This document shows, one piece after another, positions 1 through 12,700 of a stretch of 35,784 nucleotides of DNA; the first letter of the stretch is position 1, and the number at the start of each line of letters is the position of its first letter. Where the stretch lies: the NCBI GenBank assembly GCA_000969725.1, contig JXSR01S009205.1; one strand, 5' to 3'. The notes beneath the pieces were generated by a model. That model worked only from the letters and a program-made list of their open reading frames with translations. It had not been told where the DNA came from and did not search any database. Position numbers and translations under genes: made by a program. This DNA comes from Ophiothrix spiculata (Eukaryota > Echinodermata > Ophiuroidea > Amphilepidida > Ophiotrichidae).

Positions 1-3000
1 ACCACATGCATGGGCGGTACAGTTAGCTGCCATTCGAAGGATTAGACTATAATACAACATACATAAAGTGGATAATATACCTTTCAAAATAAGATAATAT
101 GCATATTATGAATTCTGCTAATAAGGCGAATATCAAAATCCTGAATATTAGTATTCGATTTTTAGAAGCAAACTTTTTGGTTATTTTCTTCTGATTAACG
201 AATTCATAACAAAACAACAATATGCAAATTCCTGATATAAAAAAAAATATCTGATCCTGCATGGTGAATAACTTAATTTTCAAAAGTCAAAAAAAGGGAA
301 AGGAAAGATACCCAGTTTACATGTCGACGAATACCCTATAAAACTTGAAAGAGAGTGGGAAAACTCCCAAAAAAGATTTTCTTTTCTTCATGTTCTTTAA
401 GCAATTTAAGACACATACTGTTTTCATTGGAAAACATTGGTGTACGTTATAGAAAATATATTTAACAAAACGTTATAGAAAATCTAACAAAATTTTCTGA
501 AGTAATAAATCATCAACAGATTTTCCTAACACATTTGTTAGTAGAAGATTTATACCCGGCGCTAAGTATGTCACATGTTTCAAAACAGTCTGTCTAAACA
601 TTGCATTTCAAATATTATTTTTTCTTCACCTTAGAATGATTGATGTTACCATGTTTTTAACGCCGAATAGGAGTCTGATATTTTGAAAAAATTTCAGGGT
701 GCCAATACCGAGACCGCTAGATGTAGTAAGCCCGGGGCTGCCGGTAGACTTAATCAGTTAGATGACCCCTGTAATTAAATTTGACGCGAATGAGCGTTTG
801 TTGTAAAGTAACTAAGGAAAATATGAACATAAATCATGGTTTAATGGTAGCTGCTAATAGCTTGTTCCTTACACACATACGGGAAAATATCAGCAGTACT
901 TCAGGCGACCTAGTCTTGTGTCCATATGGCCATTGAACTTAATGGCGGCTGTTACGGCGAAGAAATTGGCTCTGGAGTAGCCAATAAGGGGGCAAGTTTG
1001 ACATGGACAAATATATAATAAAGTAAAAATGAAAAGAATTTATAAAATCAGTTTTTGATGAACAAAATTTTATATACATACATTAATGCTTACTTCAAAT
1101 TCTTCCAAAAGAATTTAATTCACAAACTTATTCAAATCAAGACAACGCATTTTTACAAAAAGAGTTGCATAGTTACGTTTTGAACATTAGTTATAGATAA
1201 ATGAATGTAATGCATAAAGGCTAACTTTTTGCGGATAAAGAGAGGTCTAAATGGTAATTCCACTGGAAAATTATAAACAAAAAATGTAATTTGATTTTGA
1301 GCATATTGAGTTCTTATACTTTTGAAGAAAAACTGAAAATTATAGTTTTAAATTTAGCACTTCGATACATCTAACATACTATATAAACCTTGAAGTATTT
1401 TAATGTAAGTAGTCGATTAGCGCACATAAACCAAATAAATTGGTCCGTATTTTTCGAATCTTAACAAGGTACCCAATCTTGCTGAATATATGAATGACAT
1501 TATGTTCAATGTTTGTGCATGTGGTAGCAACATAATCAGCTAAAAGTAATTATACGGTATCATACCAAAATCTGATTGTTTACCTTATAGCTCAGGTGGT
1601 CCTAAGAGTAAGCTATTTTCAGGACTCTTTATACAAAGAATATTCAGATGAATATGAAAAATTCATCGATTGCCCAAAGGCCAATAAAATGTTTTGGTGA
1701 CTTAGCATTTTAACGACATATCATATTTCCAGACTATTAAATGATGTGTATCATGTTCATGTTTTTTGGTCGGCGGGAAACTCAAATATTATGTTCCATA
1801 CTTCCTATACCTTGAGTTATGAGTAAACAGAAAATATTGCAACCTGGTCCCTCCCATGCTTAATGTCATATTTTATGTAGCTAGCAAAATTCAGGTATGT
1901 TGTAAATGGGAAAATGTACAGTCCAAGTTAAAAGACAGATATATGTTTATGTTAATTATGCAGCTTATGTTGTTCTTCGTTGATATCATCGGTTTAATTT
2001 ATTAAGCATAACAATATGACAATGTTAACTTTTTTTCACATGATACCTACATGTACTTTCGCGATCTTGTACTTTCTGGTCCAGCACCTTATAAAGTCAT
2101 TATAGTACGGAAACCTTCATTAATCAAGAAGAACAAATATATTTCGCAGACTAATTCACTTGAATTCTATTTAATTCAATTTGATTTCAACTTTATAACA
2201 ACAAATTATCTCCACAAAAGCCGCACATTAATCAAGTTCATGGACGACAATTACAAACAATTAGACGCGGCAAATGGAAAAAGAAAGTTCCACATTCTGT
2301 TTTTGTCTTTGAGCAGACGACTCTTAACTACACGCGGGAAAATGCTTTGCCTTCTAATTGTTAGTTTGTAAGATATTTATGCGGCTTCCGGCTCAATTTC
2401 TAAATACTACAATAATTGAATTAAGTATATGTAAACACAAATCTAAAATGCGTCCATCCGGATTCGGAGGCAAGCTATTTATAAATATAGTAGATCTATT
2501 TAAATTTTGCATCCCCATAAGTGAAAATCAAACATAGTTGCATTTAACTACCAAGATTTAAAAAAAATAGTCAGTTATCCGTGGCAAAATAATGTGCAAG
2601 TCTTTGACTATCATCAATTAAAACCATACAGCTCCCCAAAGTTACCTAGGTTAACAATATAAGAGAAATCAGCTATTTGACAGATCTCTGAATGTATTTG
2701 TCTCGGTCTGGGCTGCCAGTACTTGACTATAAGCATTGAATTGTGGTTCTTTTGCATTAACACATACATTGAAACCCCAAATGCTCAATTAGTCAGTCAA
2801 GAAGAGTGAGTATCAGAGAGTGAGTATAATCATAAAGCATCTTTTTAGAAGGTCCGATTGTAATTGGTTTAAAAAACTGTCATTTGTTTGTAACCAACCA
2901 ATCACCGTGACTCTTGCATGGTCAGTAGGGTGTTAAGCATTATGGTTCTGCAACATCAAAGACACAAGTGTTCACCAGGAGTAGAGACTCATCACATTCG

Positions 3001-5270
3001 GACAATCAACAAAACTGACAATGCCTATCATCAGGTTTTGCTATTAAACTCAATTTGATTAACACCTTTTGCTTTTATAACTTTAGAAAATTGGTTGGTA
3101 TTTGTTATGATGACCTGTAATGGGACATTCACTTTCAGTTACTGAGTTAGGTACTTTACTGATATCAGTGGCGTAGAACCAAAGGTACACCCGATTTGCA
3201 TTCCCGTAACTATTCAAAAGTGAAAGGTAAAAAGACCACACAACTGCAAAAGCACAACTATATGATAAAACACATTTCACAATTAGTACTTACCAAACAA
3301 AAATCTGTTTTCAGACATTTTACTTTTCCTGTCTTTACTTCATTTTCTTTAACCCTTATTTTTCCTCCTTTGTCTATTTTTTTTTTAATTTTCAAGATAT
3401 GCAACTGCACAGCATACTTGCTGTCAATCCTCAATAACATTCTGGTCAATGGGAAGATATCAGAGCTTTCATTAAACAGCTTCTTGTTTCCATTGATTCA
3501 ATCGTTGTTATGTTTTGGCTCGAGTTGTGAGTCCAATGTTTTGCATGTAACATTTGTCAAAAGTATGGAATAAGGAGGAATTTATTTGTGGCTACTGAAT
3601 TTTAGCCTCTGGTCCAGGGACACTTTTAAAACAACAGAATTGTCATTTTCTTTGAAAATCATGACAGACAACATAGATACATGTATATCAGCGAAATCTC
3701 TCTGTAACAAATGACTGAGCCTTCTGTAACAAATAAGCATCTTATATTAAATTATGAAGTAGGTTCGAATCTCTATTTTAGTAGTTTTTGGATCTGCTGA
3801 AATGCCCTCTTGTACGTCGTGACATACAATGTTTACATATATTATGATCATCCTCGACCGTCCCTTAACTTTATTCTCAATCTGATAACAAATACACTTG
3901 GTCGTAACATAATCATTAACGTATCAAAATTGCTGCATGTTACATAATAGGTTAATTAATGTGCCTTACAGCATTTATTTTTCACATCTCGTTTACACAA
4001 AAATAATACGGAATCACGTATACAATTTATACGTGGAATACACCGTCACGTTGGGATTTTTTTTTTCTTTTTCGAACAGAAAAAATTCTAATATAGCGGG
4101 TGACGTCAGTCTGATGATTCAGATGGCCATTTCAAACCACAGTCATAAATTTGGAATACCTGCGCGAACCAAAATAATGATGAGTCTATCATTCCAACCA
4201 CCGATATAAATCTACCAAAATTGACATCAAAAAGATCCCAGTTCAGGAATGCTAACATCTCCCCCATTTATACTGGGGCAATGGCCGCTAGGTAACACAT
4301 GTATAACTCGTCAGCTCTACACATCAGTGTTCCAAACTCCCCAAAGGAAGATTTAAGAACACAACGTACGGCTCTTATGGGAGCTGTGATTTGTTTTATT
4401 TGCCCCGAGTTCAAAGGTGAAGATTCCTGAAGATTCCATGAAAAGAGTTTTTCTTTTCGGGGATTCTGTTTTATGAAGTTTGACAAATTATAACCACCTC
4501 GGTTCTGGAAGAGACTTATGTATAATGAATTAGATAGGTTGAATTCAATCCTTTCAATCTGTGTAAATCATAGAGTGTTTTTAACCTTTAAACCCGATGA
4601 ACTATACGAAATTCTACAGCAAAAAATTAGGACAAAAGTCCAATTACGTCATTGACAGGAGAAATATATATACGAACCGCAGCCAAGGCAGAGCTGGCGG
4701 GTTCCATTGCTGGACATTATATAGATCAGAGGTCCCAAGTTCGAATATAGTGTTCAAGTCTGACTAAAGGAGCGTTTCATATGCATTTGTGAGTTTTTTT
4801 AATCAAAATGATTTACTAGAAATATGCTATATTTTACTGACTGAGATGGTTAAATCCCGGGGTTAAATAAGCTTTTGCGATGATTATTTTGCATAACCAT
4901 CGGAGCTCTTGTTTAAAATTTAAAGAAATAGGCCTACTATTTTTCTTATCATCCAACTTTTTTTCTTGTTTTTTTTTTCATAATCATGTCAAAATTCAAA
5001 TGATTTGGAAGCCACCAACGTACTTACGTAGACATCAGTTGATGCTTCAAGTAAAACATAATGGCTACCAGTTTCAATGTATCATCGAGTAGCTGAGTGG
5101 GTCTTTTACATCATTAAACCAGATCTATCCCAGGTAGAAGAACGTGGTGATGGCTTAGTTCATCAAACCCCGGTTTACATGAGTATCAACACGATCACCG
5201 GCATGGATGAACGCATATGGGTACCATAAATGTTTTACCCCCACTTTCCACCATTCCATATATTTAATCT
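1..5270. other. No recognisable gene; AT-rich DNA
   Basis: Open frames at 2051..2371 (plus) and 3196..3573 (plus) are the longest, but neither resembles a known family and both are T- or A-driven. Less AT-rich patches at 680..770 and 900..1010 may be regulatory or old repeats. A perfect tRNA-type B-box word (GGTTCGAATCTC) near 3763 has no tRNA around it. TGACGTCA occurs at 4101..4108. Confidence 0.5.
964..984. repeat. Inverted CCAAT-box pair
   Basis: ATTGGCT and AGCCAAT face each other across 7 bp. It sits in a less AT-rich patch (900..1010). Could bind NF-Y; no promoter context is recognised. Confidence 0.3.
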
Positions 5271-5271
5271 A

Positions 5272-5332
5272 AGGTCAAACCATGGGGATGGCGTTTCCTC
5301 AGGTAACACCTGACCTCTGACCTTATTTGCAT
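5272..5332 (+). promoter_or_regulatory. Candidate enhancer: perfect DR1 plus octamer
   Basis: TGACCTCTGACCT (5311..5323) is a perfect direct repeat of the nuclear-receptor half-site with one-base spacing, the class bound by RXR, HNF4 and COUP-TF. Two bases on is a POU octamer, ATTTGCAT (5325..5332). A further AGGTCA lies at 5272..5277 and AGGTAACACCT at 5301..5311. Function is inferred from motifs only. Confidence 0.35.
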
Positions 5333-6475
5333 TTCGCTTATACACGTTTTCTTCACATGACGTGTATTGTGATGCAAAAAATGAGTCTGTGAAGGTTGGG
5401 AATCTATAATAGGTAATTGCATATCATCTGTATCTCTTTAGTACAATAAGGATATAGTTTGTCCTTCAATCACCTTGTCAACCCGATGGCATGTAAGCTT
5501 ACATTTTACCACAGTATCTTTCTGTCAAATTGTACCTTCGTGTCAATCAAATTTCATTGGCGGAACCAAAGTTTTTCAGGTGCGTGAACATTCTAATAAG
5601 GGTCATGGCAAAGGAATTGCTTTTTAGGCTTATAGCCCAGGCCTAGCCTAGGCACTAGGCATCGTAAAGCAAATTAATTATTGTCAGATAGTTGCAAATT
5701 TCTAAATGTTAGAGTGATGACAAATTGGTTTCAGTCAACCATGCAAATTGCATTACCCATGTTAGCATAGCAAGAAATAAGTTTTGTGAATTTATACTTG
5801 CAAATTTTGGTTCGATGGAATTGGTTTTTCAGTGTCTGATTAGAATTGAAATCTGACAATGAAGCATAATAGTACCGAAAATTAGTTATGCAAGCTTGTT
5901 TTGTTGGAACTGTTTATATTGCATGAAAATTCCAAAAATTAAAAGTTTCTGTGGTTTGTTTATTTTATATTCCGTTATTATTTTCAAAGATTTTCATAGC
6001 ATGCTTTTGAGTTTTTTTTAAACATGTAACAATATTTGTACAACATTAAATCATCTCTTGCGGGCAAACAAATTACGAAATCAAAATTTTATCTTTTCTT
6101 TGCTCTGAGGTCATTTGAGTGGTGAACTGTCACATCGCCCGAAGGCATACCGATCAAGAAGGGAAGTTATAGACACTATGAACCGGGTATACGGGGGATG
6201 AGAGATGAAGCAGATAACATTAGAATGGAGACATCAAGACTGTTTAGGTGCCTAGTTAAGACAGATAGTGGGATGAATCATTGTAGAAGAAAAACAAACT
6301 GATCTTGTTGATGCCCATCCAAAAGTTGCAGATTTCTCTGTAAGATCGGCAAGGCAATCTGGTTCAAGATGATAATTGTTTGAAATGTAGGTACATTTGA
6401 AAGTATTAAGAATCCAATATTAAAAAGCAGTTAGAAACGTCAGGACATCTTGCGCAACTTTGTAAATCTCGCCCG
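5333..6475. other. Non-coding, nothing recognised
   Basis: AT-rich sequence with a small palindromic cluster GGCCTAGCCTAGGC near 5642. No exon, RNA or transposon seen. Confidence 0.4.
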
Positions 6476-6760
6476 ATAGCCATCTTATCCGAAAATATGA
6501 TTATAAATGAGTATGCTATCTAACTACTTGTCATGGGTTGAATCAAAAGCCCGGGGCTTCTAAAATGGCGAGTTACGGACCAAATCCGACCCACCGACAA
6601 ACTAATATGTCAGTTGGCCCTTGGAAAGGTTTAAAAGATGCGGCAAGGCATAGGCTAAGACAGGAGAGTCAGCCCTCTACAACTCTATTTTGCTTTATGT
6701 ATCTGGCCCTAAATGACCCGTGAGCTACTATAATTGAAAACCTTTGTTATATCCCAGCCC
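6476..6760 (+). repeat. Left inverted arm of foldback element
   Basis: Pairs with 7072..7354. Mismatches are scattered single substitutions, for example GATGACCCG versus GATGATCCG, with no large gaps. Confidence 0.8.
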
Positions 6761-7071
6761 TCTAACCCCAAATCGGTATCATGTCCGAAAATGATTTCAA
6801 TTGTTTGATTTGTATAAACATGATAAGAGAAGTCACATATCCCGGAGGCTCCCGGAGGGTGGTGGAGGGTATTTGTCAGTTTATTGGACTTTCTTTAGTT
6901 CCGCCATGTCCACATCTCCAAAATATGAAGTAAAGATCTTCGCTCATGACATCAGTAACGCTTGCAAAGTTTTAACAGGCTATAAATATCTAAGATCAGA
7001 CTCACTTCAGTATTTGAATGAAATCTTTTAGCATGTTTAGGATGACTCTTTCTTGCACATTTTTTTTAAAC

Positions 7072-7354
7072 GGGCTGGGATATAACAAAGGTTTTCAATT
7101 ATAGTAGCTCACGGATCATTTAGGGCCAGATACATAAAGCAAAATAGAGTTGAATAGGGCTGACTCTCCTTTCTTTTCTATGCCTTGCCGCATCTTTTAA
7201 ACATTTCCAAGGGCCAACTGACATACTAGTTTGTCGGTGGGTCGGATTTGGTCCGTAACTCGTCATTTTAGAAGCCCGGGGCTTTTGATTCAATCTATGA
7301 CAAGTAGTTAGATAGCATACTCATTTATAATCATATTTTTGGATGAGATAGCTG
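7072..7354 (-). repeat. Right inverted arm of foldback element
   Basis: Reverse complement of 6476..6760. It ends at TTTTTGGATGAGATAGCTG, directly before the probable LINE tail. Confidence 0.8.
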
Positions 7355-7355
7355 T

Positions 7356-7462
7356 AAGGTTTCTTCGATTCTTCGTTGTGCCTCCTCCATCTTTGTTTCA
7401 TGTGTTTGTTTGATGGAAAATAAATAAATGAATTGAATTGAATTGAATTGAATTGAATTGAA
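7356..7462 (+). mobile_element. Probable 3' tail of a non-LTR retrotransposon with GAATT repeat
   Basis: The stretch TGTTTGATGGAAAATAAATA leads into six or more units of GAATT (7430..7462). A short 3' UTR followed by a pentamer microsatellite is typical of CR1/L2-like LINE tails in invertebrate genomes. No reverse-transcriptase sequence remains. It could also be a simple microsatellite next to unique DNA. Confidence 0.4.
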
Positions 7463-7553
7463 ACCTTCTGAACAATCATATTCAATAAGATGCATTGGTG
7501 TCCAATTACTTGTCTCATCAAGTCTAATAACTTTTAGAGCCTAAATACATGTA

Positions 7554-7797
7554 GTGGTCAAAGCAAGAGAAGAAAGTGTGAGTATCCCATCATGCATTGC
7601 TTCCTATGGGATTGTTTCTATTGGAAATTATGTGCGTAGTTAGTGATGAATTATCCATAAATCAAAGCTCATGGGTGTAAGGATGCATTTTAGGTATGTT
7701 TCACCACTAACTACTCACATGACTTCCTGTACAAAATTTCCCATAGGAAGCAATGCATGATGGGATACACACTATATCTTCTCTTGGTCAAAGCCAC
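7554..7797. mobile_element. Palindromic MITE-like element, ~98-bp arms
   Basis: The left arm 7554..7650 and right arm 7700..7797 are inverted copies. The outer parts are best preserved (GTGGTCAAAGC to AAGCCAC, with CATCATGCATTGCTTCCTAT in both), and similarity continues inward to AGTTAGTGATGAA / TTCACCACTAACTA. Only about 50 bp separates the arms, so the element is almost a pure hairpin. No coding capacity. Confidence 0.8.
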
Positions 7798-7870
7798 GTT
7801 GAAAGTAATCTTACAGTCTTAGTATTTGTTTAATCACATCTATCACTAGAATGCTCAGTGTCAACTGCAA

Positions 7871-8166
7871 TAGAGGGTTTGCACGTGACGTCATCGTACT
7901 CACAACACCATTTTCATGGGCCGGCAAACAAAAAGTCCCGTCATATTATAATCTTTTGACAATATCACGATACCAGATCACAACTAATGATGACAAGAAT
8001 ATACAGTACATTTATTTAGTTTAACTTTCAAGTCTTAATTTGAAGTCAATCACAAGTTACAGTCGATTTTGATGTCTTGTTTACATAACAGATTACTCCG
8101 ACCCCACCAAGATGGCGGCGAGAACGGTTGCGTGTATGGTGCGTATCGCGTCGTGCAAACCCACTA
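7871..8166. mobile_element. MITE with TA target duplication and GGGTTTGCACG TIRs
   Basis: GGGTTTGCACG at 7875..7885 is matched by CGTGCAAACCC at 8152..8162, each flanked by TA (7871..7872 and 8165..8166). A TA duplication suggests Tc1/mariner-type mobilisation. The left end carries a cAMP-response palindrome, TGACGTCA (7886..7893). The right end carries AAGATGGCGGC, a YY1-like motif. These promoter-like motifs belong to the repeat and should not be read as a housekeeping promoter without transcript data. Confidence 0.65.
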
Positions 8167-9290
8167 TACTGTTTTTCATGTTCCTGCAAGTTGGAGTATT
8201 GTGCGAACATGTCGCTTGAGAGCAGAAATGTGCAGGTAAGAAGGAAAAAAACAATATTTACTTTAAATCAACACAATGACAATATTTCGACAAAGAATAC
8301 ATCTTAAAATGTGTATTTTAAAACAATACCTCTTGGTGTGTGAAGTCATTGAAGTGTATTGTCTATAGAGTGAGTTCTTAACAGCTCCTCAATTGCATCT
8401 CCTTCATAATTTGATACTGGGTCGAGGTTGAGACAATACTTGAATCGGTGTCAAATTTAAAACAATAAATTGACAGCTTCATTTATCAAGTGGATCTTAA
8501 ATAGCAATGTATATAACTTAATGTCAGTGTGCGTCACTTCATGTCATAGCGTGTATCATAATTTTGACTTCAAGTGTGATAACTATAAGCAAAGAAACAT
8601 GGTATGGAGCTTTTAAACTACCTCAGTTGTATGTAAATTAACTCGGTTTTGCTTTCGTAATAACATTACTGATGTAAAAATATAAATATTTTTATTGATT
8701 GATTTAGCATACATTGGATACGCTAGAATGAAGATTTCATTTCATCATTCTATAATTTCTTTAAAGTTGGATTCTACTTAGAATCGCAGTTGATGCTTTT
8801 AGATGACGTTAAGTTATGGATTTATAAGTACTTTCATCATATTTTAAGGGGATTGTTGTGACCGATAGATAATGATGAAAAGACTCTCTAAATTGGTTTC
8901 ATCTTTACAAATGACAGGTTCGTACTTGTAAATTTGGTGTATAATTATTACAATTGATGCTTTGCAAGAGATGGTAACTTTTTTTAATTTCTAAAAGGAT
9001 GTCAAACTTTTGCTAATTTCGATGTAATGTAAAATGCGTATTTCCAATGCCCATTTTAGATCGTATATTATCATATATATGTATATTATATTTCTGTATA
9101 ACTTCATACTTAAAATGATTTTTATCTTCAGAGGACCAGAATTGATTTTCATAAAATCAAACCCTAATAATGATTTTGGCAAGATATATATACGTGTGAA
9201 ACAATTTCAACCGAAGACCTATAGGATGCCCTATAAGTTCTGAACGCCCTAGATTAAATATTTTTTTTCAGAGAGCATAATCACAACAAT
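8167..9290. other. Non-coding, nothing recognised
   Basis: An ATG..CAG|GTAAGA arrangement at 8209..8240 looks like a first exon, but it follows a MITE and no second exon was found. The rest is AT-rich. Confidence 0.4.
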
Positions 9291-9744
9291 AGTTATAACA
9301 ATGCTATTGATAGAGCATGTAAGATATGAAAATAAATGTAGAAATGTAATAATTAAATAAACAAGATGTATTTTCTGCATAGTCATTCACATGGAACGTG
9401 TTAATGAAAATGTAATGATTACGTCATACAATTCAATTAAGAGGTATAATCTATTGTTTTTAGCAGAATTACAAATATAGTGTAGCAAAATGTAGCTATA
9501 GCTATATAGTGTATCTATAGTGTATCTATAGTGTATCTATGTAGCTATAGGGCCTAAAGTGTATCTATAGTGTATCTATAGAGCAGAAATATGTACCTAA
9601 GCTATCATGTTCCTGATGGTACACCGTATTATCGCATTTGCATTAACACTTTCCATGTGAGTGACTTTGCACTAAATACAGCTTGTCACCCGAAGGCATT
9701 GATTTTCCACATCTTGCATGCTCTATCAAGATCATTGTTATAGT
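9291..9744. mobile_element. Degenerate foldback element
   Basis: Two separate blocks are inverted copies in nested order. 9291..9333 pairs with 9702..9744 (core TGATAGAGCATG / CATGCTCTATCA), and 9381..9406 pairs with 9641..9666 (core CACATGGAA / TTCCATGTG). Sequence between the paired blocks has diverged, so the copy is old. A minisatellite sits in its centre. Confidence 0.6.
9491..9582 (+). repeat. 11-bp minisatellite, unit AGTGTATCTAT
   Basis: About five units of AGTGTATCTAT, interrupted by GTAGCTATAGGGCCTAA. It lies at the middle of the foldback pair 9291..9744. Confidence 0.8.
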
Positions 9745-12700
9745 CACGCTATCCAGAAAAAAATCTTCCCCGATCAACCACCCCTTCATTTATCACCTCG
9801 AACTTTACATAAAGCTTATCCCTTATATTGAAAGAAAACTTTAATCTGGGATCCCCAGGACTTACAGGGCAGCTTGGGTCATCGGTTGAAATTGTCTCAC
9901 ACGGTTGTATGGAAGTATAATAAACATGGGTTTAAGGATAGAATGTACCTTGAAGCTATCTTGAGACCTTGTGACTTATCCTCTCATAGCACCCCATCTT
10001 CACGCTAGAGTTAAGAATTAAGTCCATTGAGCAATTCCGTGGCGATGAATGTCATAATATAGAACTTACAACACTAGAAGTGTGGAGAGGAAAGTGTGTT
10101 TTAAATTTGTTTCAAGAGATATGAAATTGGTGTTTTATTTTGCTCAGAAACATAATAAAGGCAATAACAATGGTTTTAGAATACTTAAGAACTTATTAAC
10201 ATGTTAATTGGTCAAGTATCGAATTTACCATTCTTTATACTCGTAGATCACTTAAAAGATGGCTAATATTTTGTTGAAAGTTTTAAGCCACGCTGCAATT
10301 TGGTGAACATTTCTGATTTGTTATCAATCAGGGTTAAGACATTATGATGTACGTTGCTATTAGTTGTCGCTCAATGCTAATCTCTTGCCACATATATCTC
10401 GCAATGATGCATGCGTATTTGAATCATTACAACTTGAAAGCATATATTTTGTGGAAGACTACCATTTCGTCTGATGAATCTCGCGCCCGGATCGCGCGAA
10501 TGTACTTTGAATGTACCACGGAACTTGAATCGCAAGTGCTTTGATGTGAACTCATGGTTTTGATTTGGCACCAATCGCTCCATCAATCGACAAACCTTTT
10601 ATCAACAACATACATGCATCATCGGAACTTATTTACCATCCGACAAACACATCCACTCCTCGGATATCATAAAAATACAGGAATATTGCCGCGATCAAAG
10701 CAGACTATTTTTGCGCCCACCTATAATGTCACATCATGATTAAACTATGAGATACATAGCTATGACAAATGTAAATCACTAACATGATGTATGTAGACCT
10801 ACATGGGAACTGAAAACAGAACGGGGTGGAGGGGTCCGTGGCAAACATTCTCCGATCCACAAACTTTTACAGGTCCATTGTTGAACTTTGCTTGTTAATA
10901 CACATTTTTTCACACCAAACCTAATAAATCGGGCCACCAACTTAAACAAACACTAACAAGAAACACACAGAAGCCCAACTATGTAAATGCCGAAAAACAG
11001 CAGTTATTAGAAATGTTGTCACCAAAATATGTGAGAGACACCCCCGGAAAATCTAGCCATGTTCATCACCGAGTAGATGAGTTACATGTGTTATAAAGTG
11101 TAGACGTTCATCCTGGGTATCCTATCTCTATCCAAATAGTTGAAGAGATGCACCTTAATGCCCTTAACGCTTTCAAGAATGATTGACTTGATATTCCAAA
11201 GAGTGTTGATGTTATGAAATAAAATTTAATAGAAATAACATCAAAAAGATTACTTAAGGATCCATTTAGCCATTGTCTTTTGGACTGGAATCGTGGCTTT
11301 ATTTTCATTAAAGACCAAAGTATTGGTTATTAATATCTTCGGGACAAAGACGTAGTGTAGGTTGGATCTTCAAAGATTTAAATATGATGGCTAAGTTACA
11401 AACGTTGCTTATTCGATACGATACTAAATCTTAAAGGCTTTTGAAGTTGTATTTTTAAAGTATTCAAAGATCCTATATATTTTATATTTTAGTTACATCT
11501 TTACACGGTTTAAGAATAACATAAAAAAGAAGAAACATAAATCTATTTTTATGATAAGTAGTTAGATACTTTTTTAAGTAACAGTTGTTTAATTATGTTT
11601 GTAAAGAGAACCAGTACTTACTCCTTTTACAAAACAAAGTATTCTCTCGGCATTGATATTTATATTACTTTTAATTCTTTTGCAAATGTTAATTGTTTGT
11701 ATTGAAACAAAGGATTGTTTTCACTGAAGGTGCATTATTTTAAAAGTATGCATTTATGACTACCTACCGTGAAAAAAACAAGTTTTAAAGTTGTCTATAC
11801 AATCATATCTAAACTTGTCGATAGACACTGTTTAACTTTAAACAAAATGCCCTTATGCTTTTGAGCAATTTACTTTATTTGTATTGGTATCTTAGAAGGC
11901 AATTGAGATTGCGTGTGTGTTTTGTTTTTATGTCAGAAGCGAGCGCGCAAGATAACTATATTTCTACATAAGTGCCACATATACCGTATATTACAGTTTG
12001 TGCAAGTTGGTTTCTTTCTGATGTATGTTCCTTTAGAAATGCCATTATGCCAGCACCATGTACCACACAAGCCCGCAATCATTGCTGGTACATATATGTA
12101 ATGGACTTGTTTGAACAAGCAATCAAAACTTAAAGATTTGAATATTTCTAAAAGACAATTAATATCAAATAAAAAGCAATTAAACCTGTCCATTCATGTC
12201 GTTTATTGTCTTAACTCGTAGAGAAGCTAAATTACATCAAGACCATTACAATAATTATCAAATTGAAGTTTGTAATAATAAAAAATGATTTCATTTTAGA
12301 CAAAAACACTTTATCAATTCATAAAATCAACACTTAATATACTCAGGCCAAACACAAATGAACACTCGACAAGAAAGAGATAAATTACCCGTCCATTTAA
12401 AATACAGTTTTTAACTAAAAGACCTCTACAGACAATTTTTGACTAAAACAACACAATTGCAATCAGATACATGCAATAAAAACATGTCATATGAAGAGGT
12501 TAACGTCGTGCTCATTGGTTAAAATCAATTGTGTACTATTAATCAAACCAATCAAAAACATTGAAACAAAATGAGTCTAAATAAGAAATCTTCTTTGTAT
12601 TTGGATGCGAAATCGAAAGGGAGCATTTATATTCCAATATTATTTTGTCAGAAAGTCGTCAAAAGATATATGACATATTTAGTCTCAAATTCCCGCCCAA

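Larger units (their letters stand above)
6476..7354. mobile_element. Foldback element with ~285-bp inverted arms
   Basis: The left arm (6476..6760) is repeated in reverse complement at 7072..7354 with high identity. Landmarks are GCCCGGGGCTT near 6550 and 7277, the segment around GGGCCAGATACATAAAGC, and the innermost GGCTGGGATATAAC. About 310 bp of unrelated sequence separates the arms and holds no recognisable transposase. This fits a non-autonomous long-TIR or foldback DNA element. The open frame inside the left arm is not a gene. Clear target-site duplications were not found. Confidence 0.8.

Noticed and set aside
2051..2371. 106-codon plus-strand ORF
   Set aside because: No recognisable domain or splice context; compatible with a chance frame in AT-rich DNA.
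3196..3573. 125-codon plus-strand ORF, and a minus-strand frame 3258..3449 with a GTAAGT donor-like site near 3293
   Set aside because: Low-complexity composition (Phe/Leu/Ser on one strand, Lys on the other), no recognised domain, no partner exon.
3755..3770. Perfect B-box word GGTTCGAATCTC
   Set aside because: No A box at the right distance and no cloverleaf.
4680..4760. tRNA-like segment with AGTTCGAATAT, and an A-box-like GTAGCTGAGTGGG at 5089
   Set aside because: Isolated promoter-box words without stems or a matching second box; too weak to call a tRNA or SINE.
6538..6723. 61-codon ORF inside the foldback arm
   Set aside because: Lies entirely in an inverted-repeat arm; no transposase features.
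8100..8231. ATGGCGGCG start plus CAG|GTAAGA, resembling the first exon and CpG promoter of a housekeeping gene such as slc25A21
   Set aside because: The ATGGCGGC and the CRE at 7886 lie inside a TA-flanked MITE, the frame from that ATG hits a stop, and no second exon with carrier motifs was found. The short ATG frame at 8209 remains possible but unsupported.
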